Below are positions 1 to 11,708 of a stretch of 64,000 nucleotides of DNA, piece by piece. Every line of letters starts with the position of its first letter. The first letter of the stretch is position 1. This stretch comes from Spirogloea muscicola (taxonomy: Eukaryota > Streptophyta > Zygnematophyceae > Spirogloeales > Spirogloeaceae): contig WELB01000170.1 of assembly GCA_009602725.1 (NCBI GenBank), positions 240,174-304,173 of the forward strand, read 5' to 3'. The position numbers were made by a program, and so were the translations under genes. The notes under the pieces were generated by a model that was given only the letters and a program-made list of their open reading frames with translations, was not told where the DNA came from and did no database searches.

Positions 1-96
1 TCGGCCCCCGCCCCCGGGCCGCCGCTGCCGTCGCATGCCGACGCTGGCGCTGGCCGGCGGCGATGCCGGCGCTGACGGCGTCGTGCGCGGCCGCAG

Positions 97-2235
97 ATCC
101 GCGCCGTGGAGCTGGGGGACTACCAGCGGCCGCTGGAGCAGTTCACGGACCGGCCGATCATCGGCGTGCTCACGCTGCCCGTGACCGTGAGGAGCCAGGT
201 TCGAGCCGCACCTCCATCGCTGTCCGCTTTCCGAGGTCTCGCAATGCAGCCGGATCGATGAGGCCTCGACGTCGAGCCTTGACGTCGCTGCTGCCGTCGC
301 CGCGCCCGCAGCGCAAGTATGGGACGTCCAGCTTCGCGACGTCGTACGCGCGGTGGGTGGAGGCCGGCGGCGGCCGCGTCATGCCCATCTTCTACGACGC
401 CACCGAGGAGGAGCTTAGCTACCTGCTCAACCGGTGAGCCTCGAACCCATGCAATAATTCCACGGCGGTCATGTAATCCCTAACTGCCGTCGCTGATGAC
501 TGACTGTCGTTGTTTTCCTGGCGGTCAGCCTTAACGGCATTTTCTGGACGGGCGGCCTGGTGGAGTTCAACCCCGTGGAGACGGACCCCGAGGGCGCCAA
601 GTACCTGCGCACGACGCGCGCCATCTTCGAGCACGTCTATGCTGAGAACGAGCGCGGCAACTACTACCCGCTCTGGGGGACCTGCCTCGGCTTCGAGCGC
701 CTCGTGCAGCTGTTTGCCCAGGACGTGAACGCGACGTACCTCCGCAAGGTGGACGCGGAGAACTACGACATCAACCTCGGCTTCACCACCTCCGGCTGGC
801 TCAGCCGCCTCTTCGGCGGCATGACGTACGAGCTCTTCAAGGAGGTCGGCATCGGCAATGGCCACTCACTTCCACGCCCCAAAGACCAAATGAGATTGAG
901 TCTGGATTGACCATTACAAGCCTGTGACACAAGGTATATGCTAGTTGTTAGTTTGACTTGAATTGAGCAAAAATTTGATGTTGTGGCGCTGCCTTCTGGG
1001 CAGGTCGCTTCTCCTATTGGCCACCTTGCATTCAACAACCACGGCCTGGGGTATAGTCCGGAGGACTTCCGGAGCTCCCCTGCAGGGGACGACCTCAAGG
1101 TCTTGTCCGTGGACAAGGACCGCAACGGCATGGAGTTCGTGTCAACCATTGAGGGCCGCCTGTACCCGTTCTACGGCACGCAGTGGCACCCCGAGAAGGC
1201 GCCCTGGGAGTGGACCCCCAAGTACCAGATGTCGCATTTGGAGGTAAACAACAACTGGAAGGCCGCCTGCTATTGATTGTCCTACCGGCCTACTTGTAAC
1301 GGATTGTAGCATACTTTGCGTGGTCATCATGTCAGTCTTATCCTGGGTTCGTGACTCTGCTCACGATGAGCACTCTACATGCCGCCACAGAAGCACCTTT
1401 CTCGCCGGATGCTTGTTCAGTTCTTGATTGCAGACGGGGGGTCTCTGAACACCCCAAGGTCAGTCCCAGCTTAGGCGTGTCTGCTGGGATGGCAGTTGTG
1501 ATTCAGCAAGCCTTAGCTGTTGGCAAGTCTGTCTGTCCTGGAAGCAAGAAGTTGATAGCTAGATACACAGCCAAACAAGGAGGCAATTTGGTTGTGCAAG
1601 GTGGCTATGTAGAAAGGAGTGGCAGGGGAGCAAGACGTAGCAGCAGTTTGAGCAGCCAGGCTGCTGTTCTGCTCGCCTTTGTAGCTGTCAAGTGTTGAGG
1701 TTTAGGTTTAGGCTTTTCAGATAGTGCCTTTGTCTGCTATCACTTTCTGCACCATATATTGCTAGACCTTTCTTGGCAGAAAAGGAAGGCAAGCTGTGGC
1801 CGGCGTTGTAGTGCTCTGCTCATCTTGCTACTTCGCACTGACGATTGCATAAGCTCTTGCACCATCTGACTATACAGAGTCACCCCCAGCTAGCTGGGCC
1901 GTTTGAGCTAAACTGGGCATTCTATATGCCAGGTAGAGTGGCAATATTGTGATGAATTGACATGCGGGCCATGTGTGTCCTTGGTTCTCATGCAGGCGGC
2001 AATCTCTTTCTCCAACTACCTTGGTCGATTCTTCTGCAACGAATGCAAATACAACCGCAACCGCTTTGATGAACCTGAGGACGAGGAAAGGTTCCTCATC
2101 CACAATTGGCCCAGCCGCCCGACTGGCAAGATGCACGGTATCAGCAGTGCGTACAGTGAAATCATCTTCTTCAAGGAGCGGGCGCCGTGGAACGAGACGC
2201 GCCGCAGTCGTTTTGGGGCTGTGAGGAGCGTCTGA
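97..2235 (+). CDS. GGH: Gamma-glutamyl hydrolase (folate gamma-glutamyl hydrolase), 5' end probably outside the window
   Basis: The enzyme removes gamma-linked glutamates from folylpolyglutamates, normally in the vacuole/lysosome or secretory path. I place exons at 97-186, 312-433, 529-844, 968-1243 and 1996-2235. All junctions are GT-AG and the phases agree, giving about 347 residues, close to family length. Family landmarks in order are RPIIGVLT, a KYGTSS..SYARWVEAGG block, the nucleophile loop GTCLGFE (Cys codon 683-685) and YGTQWHPEKAP (catalytic His codon 1187-1189) of the class I amidotransferase-like fold. The C-terminal exon begins AAISFSNYLGRFF, like the family's NAVKTAFYLAEFF. The acceptor at 967 was chosen because it adds QKFDVVALPSGQ, which fills the expected length. 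The start codon and signal peptide were not found; an ATG at 36 is out of frame without another intron. Exons and motifs are seen; function is from the family. Confidence 0.93.
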
Positions 2236-2820
2236 AGCTGGAGGTCACAAACTCGTAGTCTTGCCCGAGTGTCTGCTTGTGCAAGGTAAATCTGGGTATT
2301 CGTTGTGTTTCCTGTGTCTAGCAAGAGCCTCTGTGGCTCCTCGAGTGGAAGGTCCACATGTTGAGGTGAGGCACTGAATGCAGATTTCTACCATTCATTC
2401 CTATCTGGCGGCTTATTGGTATCACTTAGTGTATCATTGGAGCATACTTCGTATTCAAGGAGTATTGAAAGTTGTATTTGTTAGCTGTCTATCATTAGGT
2501 GTGTCATGTCCAGTCTATTTTTGGTGCAATGTCTCACGTGTAGGCTTTGTAAGCGAACCCGTTAGTCCTCTGTGGTACTGTGTGACTGACCTCTTGATCT
2601 GCCTCTGGGAATTGCTGCTTACACAGACTGCCTCTGATATGATAACCTTGCAAGACCCTGTTTCGTTGAACATTTTGCAAGACTCCTTGATGAGCACTGC
2701 CGAGCATGGTATCAGTGTGGGATTGAATGCAGCACCTTGCCACTCATACTATCCACATTAGCTCAGCCTTGACTATTCCTGATCAGTCTTGCCAGTTGGC
2801 TGTAAACAAGTTTGCATAGG
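2236..2820 (+). other. Probable 3' UTR of GGH with TGTAA polyadenylation motif
   Basis: No coding signal follows the stop codon. The first TGTAA, the usual green-algal polyadenylation motif, after the stop is at about 2801-2805, implying a 3' UTR of nearly 600 bases, a normal size for green algae. The reading frame at 2378-2761 has no recognisable domain and I do not call it a gene. Confidence 0.5.
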
Positions 2821-3525
2821 TTGACAATACTATCGAGGACCTTCTTGCGTATCATGGTTCATCACTCTTCGAGACTAATTAGCTACTGCTTTTGTGATGT
2901 CATGAGTGGTTGCATGCTGAAGCCCCCGACTTCCTTAAGCCAAAGTGCGCCTGCCTGACTCCCAAGGATGCAAGTAGTAGCAGCTCAGCGTGGTCTCCAT
3001 TGCCGCTCTTCATACCTGGCCTTACCTTATGGGCTTAGCTTGCACATGCTCCGGGGGACTGGGGGCTTCCTTGACTGATACTCCTGTGCCGCCATCTCGG
3101 GCCTGCCAGCTCCTAACTACCTTGGCGTACCTTTCAGCTGGATAGCTCTGGCAAGCTAGCACGTAGGTGAAGCAGTAATTTTAGGGTGGTCTACCAATGC
3201 CCCATTCTCGCATGTATCCTCAGGCCTCTGGCACAAAATCATTGTGCCAGAGACCTCCTGCGCCCTTTGAAGGAGCTAAGTCTGTTCCTCTGTAGGAGTG
3301 CAGTTCCTTGTGCACAGAGGCGTGAAAGTGTGGACGGAGACTGTTGCAATGACAGGCTGCTCAAACTTTTCACATCGCTCAAGCCGCCACTGCATCGCTC
3401 CTACCGAAATTGGTAGAATTCGTTTCCTCACAAGTGCTCGTCCAGGTGGCTAAGAAGTAGGCCATCTAAGGGATAGGCGGAGTCGGGCGTGATGTACCAC
3501 CAGGTTCACGAAACTCCCCTCCGCT
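2821..3525. other. Intergenic stretch with one strong hairpin
   Basis: I see no gene here. The one clear structure is a perfect 11-bp inverted repeat (CTCTGGCACAA / TTGTGCCAGAG) at 3226-3236 and 3242-3252 around a 5-base loop. Confidence 0.5.
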
Positions 3526-3529
3526 GTAG

Positions 3530-3603
3530 TCTCGTGCGTAGCTGTGTATTTTAGGCGCCTTTCGGCCCTTTGGGCTTTGTCCTCGGTTTTTGGGCTGGCC
3601 ATT
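3530..3603 (+). repeat. LINE 3'-tail-like fragment
   Basis: The stretch ends in a T-run followed by GGGCTGG, a short loop and CCAGCC, the same layout as the LINE tails at 48,475-48,584 and 50,562-50,660. The rest is too diverged for a firm call. It abuts the gypsy remnant that starts at 3605. Confidence 0.4.
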
Positions 3604-3604
3604 C

Positions 3605-4345
3605 CCAGCCACTACCTTGAATAAGAATTGCTATCTTCCTGCAAGAGAACGGCACCAACGCCGATCAAAGAGGCGTCACATACTCTTTTATGTGGACGTC
3701 CCACTCAGATTGCGTCCTTATGAGTGAGCATCATTAGAGGAGATGCCATACTGTCGTACCCTGGTAGGAACTTACAGTAGAAGGAGCGCAAGAAGCAAGA
3801 AGGAAGGTAACTGTGGCACGTGGCCGGTCCTCTCCTTTTGACTACTACGGTCCACCTGGGGTTGTCGCCAACCTCGTCGTGGTCACAACCTGCGCTAAGT
3901 ATGTCAGCTCTGGCTGGTTATACACACCTGCAGATCTCTTGCATACAGTTAATTGCACGCAGCAACTGCAGCTTTTACCGTAGGAGCAGTGCGTAATCAT
4001 GAGGGTTTTACGAGTAAGTAAAGAAGAACGAAATCATACAGTGGGGGGCCAAGGACTTTCATCATCACAGCCTGGAATGTGGCAGGTGCATTGGTTCAAA
4101 CAAAGCTGAGCAGCTTGGGTCAACAGTGACCGAGCGGCGGACGGAAAGCCAACTTCGGAACGTCCTCAAGCGTAATACGAATTTGGTGTAACCACTTTGC
4201 TTATCGAGGGAGCTAAACACACTAGCTCCCACGAGACAATCGAACAGGTTGTCAATATGAGATGAAGGGTACCGGTTCTTGACCGTGAGCTGTTTAGGGC
4301 TCGAGTACTGATGGATGTCGCGCCTACCCGTTTAGCTCTCAATAC
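3605..4345 (-). mobile_element. Old Ty3/gypsy pol fragment (RT/RNase H part)
   Basis: Read on the minus strand, the stretch follows the RT-RNase H part of the family A/B pol seen at 25-27 kb and 16-17 kb. It includes the segments equal to the tRNA-free spacer before RNase H and the PLPRIDDLF region. It is heavily decayed with many breaks and no LTRs, and appears to be among the oldest retroelement remains in the window. Confidence 0.75.
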
Positions 4346-4439
4346 GCATCGAGGTGCCACACCTGGAGCTTCGCCTACAGGTTAGGACTCTCCTTTGTTA
4401 CCTATCAGTAGCCTGCCCTGCATGTCCTCACTGACAGCA

Positions 4440-5200
4440 GAGCAGACATGAAAAGAATGTCGCAGAAAGCGTCACCACACCCGAGGCGTCCATGGTGCGC
4501 ATGGAGCTCAACCCCCACTTCACGCGGCGGCTGAGTTTCAGAACTTCCCGGAGTTCCTGGCAGGCCCTGCGCTATGGTATTACCAGTGTGCGATGAAGGA
4601 GGTACTTGCCGCCACAGAATAAGTGCCAGCTGGCAAGAGGCCAGGTAGCTGGGTGAGGCAGTCGGGAGAAGAGGCGCGTGCTGGCGCCAGGACGGCGGAG
4701 GACTACGACGAGGCCATGCGCCTCGCAGCGGCAGGGGAGGCTGTCGCGGGCCCATCGGCAGCCGAGGAGGGGCCCTGGGGGCGGGGACGCTGGCCAAATC
4801 GGGAGCGCCTGTTGGTGAACCCAAACAGGTCATCCCTGCGGCTGCTGAGCAAGCAATTTAAGAGCGACACGGCCGCCAAGGTGGCGGAGCTGGTCCAAGT
4901 CCGGCGGCTGCCGGGGGAAGACGTTGTGGTGATGGCGCAGCGAATGGAGCAGCAGCGTCCGGACCCTAGGCGGATGACAGAGGTGGATACAGCGCAGAAG
5001 TTCTTGGAGGAGCTTGGGAGCGGCCAAGAAGGGTGCCTGGCTGGAGCAGCAGGTCTTCACAGCATACTGCCACGAATTTACCATCGACTAGGTGGCTGAG
5101 CTCGCTGACGAGGTGGAGCGCCGCCTTGCAGGAGAGGCGGTGGAGTTAGCGGTGCCAGTTCAGGGCGAAGTGAGGCCGGCTGCTCAGCCTCGGCAGTGGT
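4440..5200 (+). mobile_element. Retrotransposon gag fragment (capsid-like part)
   Basis: The coding-like stretch at about 4690-5090 has the retrotransposon gag layout: a LLSKQF box, then AELVQVRRLPGEDV, an RM box and TEVDTAQKFLEEL. It is followed after 5200 by a zinc-knuckle part. LTRs and pol were not found. The family cannot be assigned. It is broken in a few places. Confidence 0.6.
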
Positions 5201-5660
5201 CAGTGTCCCCGCCCAGGCAGTGGCGGGAGCCCACCAAGCCGCACGCAGCGGCGGCGGCCGCGGTTGTGCCAGCCGCGCCAGCTGGGGCCGTCCGCCATAA
5301 CACCTGCAACCCGCCGGGACATCCGGCGGGACTGCCCACGGGGGGCCGGCATGAGCAGCGCAAACTGTTGCAAGGCGGGCCACGCCGCGGACACGTGTTG
5401 GACTCTGCATCCTGAGCAGCGGCCGGCGCCACCGGTGGCCGGGATCTCGGCTGCAGGACGACGAGCCCAATACGCGTCCGCACCGTGGCCGGTCCTGCCG
5501 CAGTGCGCGCAACGCATCCTGGCACCCCTTGGGCAGTCCCGCCTGGTCGCAGGTGAAGCAGCGGACGGCCCTAGCCGGCCCGGCTGGCACGACCGTCGCC
5601 GCCCCCATGACTGGCTTGCTGGGCCCCCGCCCCTGCCTGGTCTGGGCCACCGGCCACTGC
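5200..5660. repeat. Inverted repeat, each arm with a gag zinc-knuckle segment
   Basis: Two arms of about 230 bp (about 5200-5430 and 5436-5660) are imperfect reverse complements meeting at the palindrome GGCCACCGGTGGC near 5433. The plus strand of the left arm has the knuckle NCCKAGHAADTCW. The minus strand of the right arm has CAHCGRTGHGADAYW. They are two copies of one gag segment facing each other, diverged by many substitutions. Confidence 0.7.
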
Positions 5661-5734
5661 CGAGGCCGAGTAGCGGCCTCGAGTCGCCCTTGGCTGGCAC
5701 CGCCACCCCGGGTGCCATCGCCGCCACCGCCACC

Positions 5735-5900
5735 GTCGACGCCGCCGCCGTTGCTGCCATTGCCGCCATAGCCGCCCTAGTCACCACCACCAACGTCGCC
5801 ATCTCCGCCACAGTCGCCACCACCAACGCCGCCATCTTCGCCACGGTCGCCACCACCAACGCCCATCTCCGCCACCATCACCAACACCAACACCAACGCT
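5735..5900. repeat. GCC/ACC-rich minisatellite
   Basis: Degenerate units of roughly 39 bp built around CGCCACCACCAACGCCGCCA and CATCTCCGCC repeat across this stretch. Long reading frames here in several phases are by-products of the repeat. Confidence 0.7.
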
Positions 5901-7855
5901 GCCACCGCCGGCAATGCCAGCATCTCCAAACCCCTAAAAGATGTCTATCTGAAATCTATATGTCTCTGCACAAGTGCTCCCTCCTCGCCTCACTTGCTCC
6001 TCACTCGATCCTGTGCGTGGTCAACCCCGCTGGGGGGGGCTCTCACCACTCCGGCCCCCTGGCCACCTTGGCCTGAAGCGTTGCCCTGCGCGACGCGCGC
6101 CGGGTCCTCTGAACTCTCGCTGGCGGCTGCCTGCGGCGGCGCCGCTGGTCGTCCTCCAACGGCAGGACTTGCGGAGAGATGCCCTCTCTCCGCTGTCCGA
6201 TCATAATGAGGCGCACTGCGAGGGGGGGCAAGGCAGTGGCTACAGGGACTTAGCGTACAGAGCCTGGGCTCTCACAGCCCGCCCGACTGCCCTCCAACCG
6301 ACGCTATCCTTAGCCGACGCTACAACGACGGTCTGCGCCCGGGCATGACAGCCAAGAAGGGGTCAAACAGTGGCGAGGCCTGTTGTGCAAGGTTTAACCC
6401 CTCTTATTGCCTTCACAACAAATCTTGAGAGACCGTGCCCATGGCCTGCTTGGAGCGGAAAGATGCGCGTTAATTATTGCACCGATTGTCAATGGTCTTG
6501 GCCACCGGGCGAAAGAGCAGGCGGAGCTGCAAGAGCGAGCTCTGTACACTTAAGTGCCACGTCTCAGTTGCCATTGATACTCGCACTGCTGCTCCCACAT
6601 GGGCCATGGTCGTCCCAGATAACGTCGATAAGTCAGATCAGTACGGAAGTAGGCAACGAATCAGCCTCTACAGGTGGGCACTCGGTAATTGAGGTGAAAA
6701 GTCTGCGATAAAGTAAGTAGCTACATTGACATTGAAAGGTGATACCCGACCTTTTACCAACAGATGACGTGGTTGGTACTTCGGAAGTTTGGATGGATGA
6801 AATTCTGTATCCCCCTCCCCCAACTGCAAGTCCTGGAATAGGCGGAAAATTTGGGTTTGAACCCATAAGAGTTCTGTAAGAGCAGTATCTGTTGGTATGC
6901 TGGTGTGTGGTGGCATTAGATAATGGATAGGCCACCCTCTATTACAGACAGAACATAATAGCATACACAGCAGCTTGATCCCCTCGATGGCAAATGTCGC
7001 ACAACTATATGGATGCTAGTCATAGGAGAATCAAGGTAGTCAGACATCAGCAAACATCAAATATCACGAACAAGTTGCAAAACAATCCAGCTTAAATATG
7101 TTATGGAAGCAAACAACATGCACAGTATGCGAATAAGAAACTCAAACGAGCCGGAAAGTACCCTCAAGGAGGGTTTCCGTTTTGAAAATATCCAAGAACG
7201 TCCTCTCAAAGAGGGTTTAACGAGAAACAGTAGCACGGGTCGAGAATAATCACAGTGGGCACGGGTCAATAACAGGAACAGAGAGCGAACATTGAATTGG
7301 TTATTGGGCACAAGCCCGAGTAACTAATCCGGACCAGTAGATTCCTTAGGACAACCTCCCACAGAACGCAACAACAATGTCCACATGTAATATATGCATT
7401 TGCACGATGCAGCAGATGCAGCCTCACAAGAGTTGCATACATATGCACCTGACAAGCAAGCAGGTGATGCTGCATGCGAGTGTGAACACAAGATCTTAAT
7501 GATGTCACTTACCATCTACAAGTGGGTATGTGTGACTAACCAAGATTAAAGCGGTCTCTGTGACCCGCGTCAAGAGCCTTTGGATTAGGCTTTCTGTTTG
7601 GTCTACTACTTTGCAGCCCCACCTACTTGGTAAGATGCACGAGCAAGAGACGCGTTGCAATAATGTGGCAGCGCTGAAGCAGCCACGGCTACGGTAAGTA
7701 ACACACCCGAGCCACGCCTTGGCTGATTTGATTGCGGTAATGAATTAGCCATTGCTGAAAAATCAGAGGCCTTCTCTTCAGAAGTTGGCGCACAAAGTGG
7801 CACCACTGTAGGCTTCTACAACAGCGGTCTGTCAAAGCGCATCACGCGTTGACCT
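5901..7855. other. Long stretch without a recognisable gene
   Basis: I see no domain, splice-consistent gene, tRNA or complete repeat. GC falls toward 45-50% after about 6700. Short reading frames on both strands lack recognisable motifs. Confidence 0.4.
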
Positions 7856-7865
7856 GTCTCTGTCA

Positions 7866-7960
7866 TTGACCACCGAGACAGGGTCCGCTGGAGCTGCAGC
7901 AGGTACAATGTCAATGACCACTGGCACAGGCTCCGTTGGAACTGTACCCAGTACAACTCC
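7866..7960 (+). repeat. Imperfect tandem duplication of about 45 bp
   Basis: Two neighbouring units both read ACCAC..G-ACAGG-TCCG-TGGA-CTG followed by GTACAA. It lies just outside the left end of the lone LTR at 7984. Confidence 0.6.
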
Positions 7961-7983
7961 AGTGTTACGTCCGACCCCGAGCA

Positions 7984-8885
7984 TAACATCCCTGTCCCTA
8001 ATCACACAGTTAGAGTCAGCATGTCCTGTTTGGGTTCGGTCAGAGGGTGTTTTGGAGACAACCCTCTTACAAGAGGACGCCAGCGTACAGAGCGCAGCAG
8101 AAGTCTTACCCTGAGGCACCGCCCTAGGCCGGTGACTCTACCGATAAACTTACAGAGAGCCGGCGGGGCCAGCAGCAAGGAGCTGCGGCGACGGGCTGGG
8201 CAGCAGGCGGCAGCAGCAGAGCTGTGGCGGCGGCGGCAGCAGCAGGCAGCAGCCGGGCTGGCTAGGCAGCAGAAGGGCTGTGTCTCTCATGGTTTTGGTC
8301 GGACTGAGGAGTCTGGGCAAGGCCTTCTACTTACAGCGGTTCTCCTGCCACCCCTCCCCAGAGGGTGTGACGAGGGTCGCCCCCAGGGCCCTTCCCCGGA
8401 GGGGCGGGCCTGACAAGGGGACACGTGAATGCAAGAGGCTGGCGCACAGGGCCAGAGGCCTGTAGCACGAGTCCAAGAGACCGACGCGCGAGTCCAAGAG
8501 ACTGGTGACGCTGAACAGGGACTAGCGCCAAGGAGGTGGCGCGCCAGGCCAAGAGCCTGGCTCACGGGGCCAAAAGACTGAGGCCATTAGGACTGCGGAC
8601 CGAGGCTTTGCGGCCATGAGGCCAAGAGAGCAGGCCAACCAGGTCAGTCTGCTGGGCGCTGGCCTGAGGGAGAGCTGCCCCACCAGACCAGCCCGCAGGG
8701 CGCGAGGCGGGCGCACGGGGCCCAAAGCGCACGTTGTACGGAGCCCAGGACCTTGGTCCGTACAGTTAGCTACACGGAGTGCAGCAAACTTACCCGCACT
8801 GTTTGGGACTCCAAACGGTAAATACGATACGCTCATGTAAGGTTACCGACCCCGTCGAGCACGCCCAAACGGGGGGAACGTTACA
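7984..8885 (-). mobile_element. Lone family-A LTR, diverged
   Basis: The stretch is about 902 bp, is minus-oriented and aligns end to end with the family-A LTR (compare 46,432-47,328). It has the GCGCAGC..AAGTCTTACCCTGAGGC/CCGCC hairpin module near 8090-8135, GC-rich direct repeats, a CCAAACGGTA box and a GTTACA end. The left end is altered and I see no convincing target duplication, so it is older than the lone LTRs at 11.7 and 46.4 kb. Confidence 0.8.
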
Positions 8886-9029
8886 TGAAGTCCATGCACG
8901 AACTTGATGTGCAAAGCGAATTTGTTTAAATGCAGGCAATATAGTCCTACTGTGAAGTTTGACTGGAGCTCACTTGAGTGTGGCAGACCCACTTCACTCG
9001 GCCCAAGATGGTCGACAGACAAGTGGCAC

Positions 9030-9415
9030 GCTTAGAAGCGCTTGACTGAGAAGTCTGGCCTCGGCCTACTAATGATAAGCGTTCCATCTGCCACCCCTTC
9101 CCCGAGGGTGTGCCGCCCCCAAAATCCTCCCCTGGAGGGACGGGCCTGACCAATGGGGACACAAGGCGATGCCCTTTGGGCGGTACAAGGAGACACGAAG
9201 CGTCGTTCATTGGGCGGCACCAAGGAGGCGCGAAGCGGCACCTTGTGCAGCACCAAGGAGGCGCGACGCGGCGCCTTGGGCGCTCCAAGAGGCGCGAAGC
9301 GGCCCCTTGGGCGGCACCAAGGGGGCGGAACGGCTCCTGGTCGTTGCATGTGCGGTTCAAAGCCCGGGGCCTCGGCCGTACTTAGCTACATGCAGTGGAG
9401 CAAAGCTACCGGTTG
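9030..9415 (-). mobile_element. Variant family-A LTR, left piece (interrupted by element D)
   Basis: This is a family-A LTR variant like the one at 44,395-45,310, in reverse orientation. From about 9150 to 9340 it carries a tandem GC-rich array of about 33 bp (TTGGGCGGCACCAAGGAGG type). It stops at the start of element D and resumes at 19,886-19,971. The far end is unclear, near 9030. Confidence 0.7.
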
Positions 9416-10141
9416 CGTAGTGAGTCGACCCCTGTACACAGGCAATTAGGCGGTGAGTCCTGATTGGTTTCGGATGGAGGCATTTGGAGCAAACCCCCAC
9501 ACCGTGAAGCACCTCGCGCCTCAGCGTAGAGGAAGTCTTGCCCTGTGGCGCCGCCGTCAGGCGGCGTCTCCACCTCTCGGGCACCCGCCCGCAGCTAGCC
9601 CATCAAAGCCAGCCACGGACGCCTCGCAGCTAGTCAGCAGCGTCCTACCGGCAACGGGCTGCGGCAGCAGGCGCAGCAGCAGGGCTGCGCCTCTTTCAGG
9701 GCTTCGAAGATCCAAACTGGCTGTCCGTGTCTCTGTTCCCAGAACCCTAGTGGTCCCAGTGCCGGCCCCCTCCAGGGGTGCATTGGAATTGCCCAAAGGC
9801 CCACCCCGAGGAGCCGGCCGAACGAGGTCCGCCCCGAGGGGCAGACCTGTTGAGGGGAAGGCCCGCTCCGCAGGGCGGGTTGAACGAGATCCACCCCGAA
9901 GAATTGACCTCTCGGAAGGCCCCACGCCGGAGGTGGGGTCGACCTGTCGGACAGGCCCGCGCCTGGGGTCGACCTGTCGGACCGGCCCACGACGGGGGCC
10001 GACCTGTCGAGGCGCGCCAGGGTGGACACCGCGCCACCGAGGCCCTCGTGCGCGATCACCTGGCCAGGCCAGGTCGGTCACGTGCCATACAGGTAAGCGT
10101 AACCACCTGGGTTAGCGCTCACAGTAAATGGGAACATTACA
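9416..10141 (-). repeat. Family D 3' LTR
   Basis: About 726 bp ending ..CATTACA on the plus strand, with the GGAAGTCTTGCCCTGTGGCGCCGCC hairpin module shared with other families (in short: GGAAGTCTT, then CCGCCG..CGGCG). It contains tandem GGTCGACCTGTCGGAC-type units at about 9930-10,010. It pairs with the split LTR at 13,829-14,203 plus 19,530-19,885. Confidence 0.75.
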
Positions 10142-11708
10142 TTTCTCCCCACTTAGATGTTCAAGTCTGCGGGGACAGGGACAACCAAAGGTGCTTACAT
10201 CCGACGGATTGCGGCCTCTACGTAGCGGATGGGAGTCATCACCCTGCGTGAAGTAGTCCCAAAGAGCAGCCGGGCAATAGGCAGCTGGCTCCGACGTGTT
10301 ATGCTTAGGCCCATGGCCTAGCCTTTTCACGAGGAGATGGGGGCTGTTGGACGCGGCCATCCAAATGGAAGGCCCGCAGCTGGGACACATAAAAACATTG
10401 TGAGTCTTCCATTGTACCGGTGTATCAAGCTCAAAGGACACCTTGCCAGAAGGGCTACCACGGGGAAAGTCCAACCCTCTTGGATAGCAACTTGTGCGTA
10501 CCTACTGTCCTCAAGGACAGGTGATTTGTACTCAAAAGGACTTGAGCACCCACGTCGAAGGACGCATCCTTCCGATGTTGGTCAGCCTAAGCCTTCTGCC
10601 TCTTCTGGACAATCTCCAAGAAATGCCAGGCCCGTTACTGGGCCTCCAAGAGGAACAGCGGCCGAAACGCATTACGGCCTCCCCACCTGCAAAGGTGCTC
10701 GGGCATGCTGACCGTAGTTGAGGAAGAAGGGTGTCTCTCTGGTGGACTCATGATAGGCATTGTACACAGCAAATTCGGCCGGAGCCAGAAGTGCATCCCA
10801 GTCAGTCTGACTCGGGTTGACAAAATGCTGTAGCACGTCCTCCAGGACCCGAATCATCCTCTCGGTTTGGCCATCACTTTGGGGATGGACGGCAGTGGAC
10901 ATGGCCTGCTCAGTGCCAATAAGCTTGCATACTTCTTGCCAGGAGAGACCTGTAAAGCTACGATCAAGGTCCAAAACCATCCTTTCGGGTACGCCATGCA
11001 ACTTCCACACCACCTTCTTCACAAAGATACCAGCAAAGTCCTTCGCTGAAGCACGCGTGGTCGTTGGAGCAAAATTGCGCCAGTTTGCTCAACCGATCCA
11101 CAAAGATGACAACGGCATCAAATCCATTCCGCGTCTTAGGCTTGAGGTTTGAATTGAGGCTTGAGTAAGATACTCATGCTTGCCCTTGTCATTGCCCTTG
11201 CCCCGTCCGAGGGGACGTGCCAGCCGAGAGGTAGAAGCTCCGAAGCTTGCAACCCCGAATGCAATGCTTTGGGTCGCCGCAGCGAAAGCAACCAGCGCGT
11301 GGCTCCGACGCCATCTTCCTCGAGCCCCCGGCGGGACTGAGTGCGGCCCCTCAGTGGGCCTCGCCTTCGTCCGAGCAGTCACAGCTTGGGAAGAAGGAGC
11401 GGCCGCCTCAGCAGGAGAGCGCTTGAATGCAGCCCCTCAACGGGCCTCGCCTTTGTCCCGCCTCAGCAGGAGGGTGCTCGTTCGATGGGAGACAAAGCAA
11501 AGTGCTAAGCTTGCGCCATGCGCCATCGAAGAAAGATTCATGAATGCCTCCGTCGTGCTGGTGTCCACGCGAGCCCCAAGCTTGCGTATATGGACCAACC
11601 AGAGACAATGGTCAAAAAGGTCGAGGAAAACCCCCAGGTGTTGTACATCTCGGAAGTGGAGCTTTCCTTCACGGCTTACCAGCACTAGTGAGGCTCGCCG
11701 GTGAGGTA

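Noticed and set aside
2378-2761. Hydrophobic, cysteine-rich 127-codon frame after GGH
   Set aside because: No domain, no supporting splice structure, and it lies where the GGH 3' UTR is expected.
5078-5859. Long minus-strand frames at 5.1-5.9 kb as host zinc-finger genes
   Set aside because: They are one arm of the inverted gag repeat plus the GCC-rich minisatellite.
8280-8840. Alanine/arginine-rich frames repeated at 8.3, 12.0, 14.5, 18.9, 21.5 and 46.8 kb as a gene family
   Set aside because: All are the same GC-rich part of family-A LTRs read as protein.
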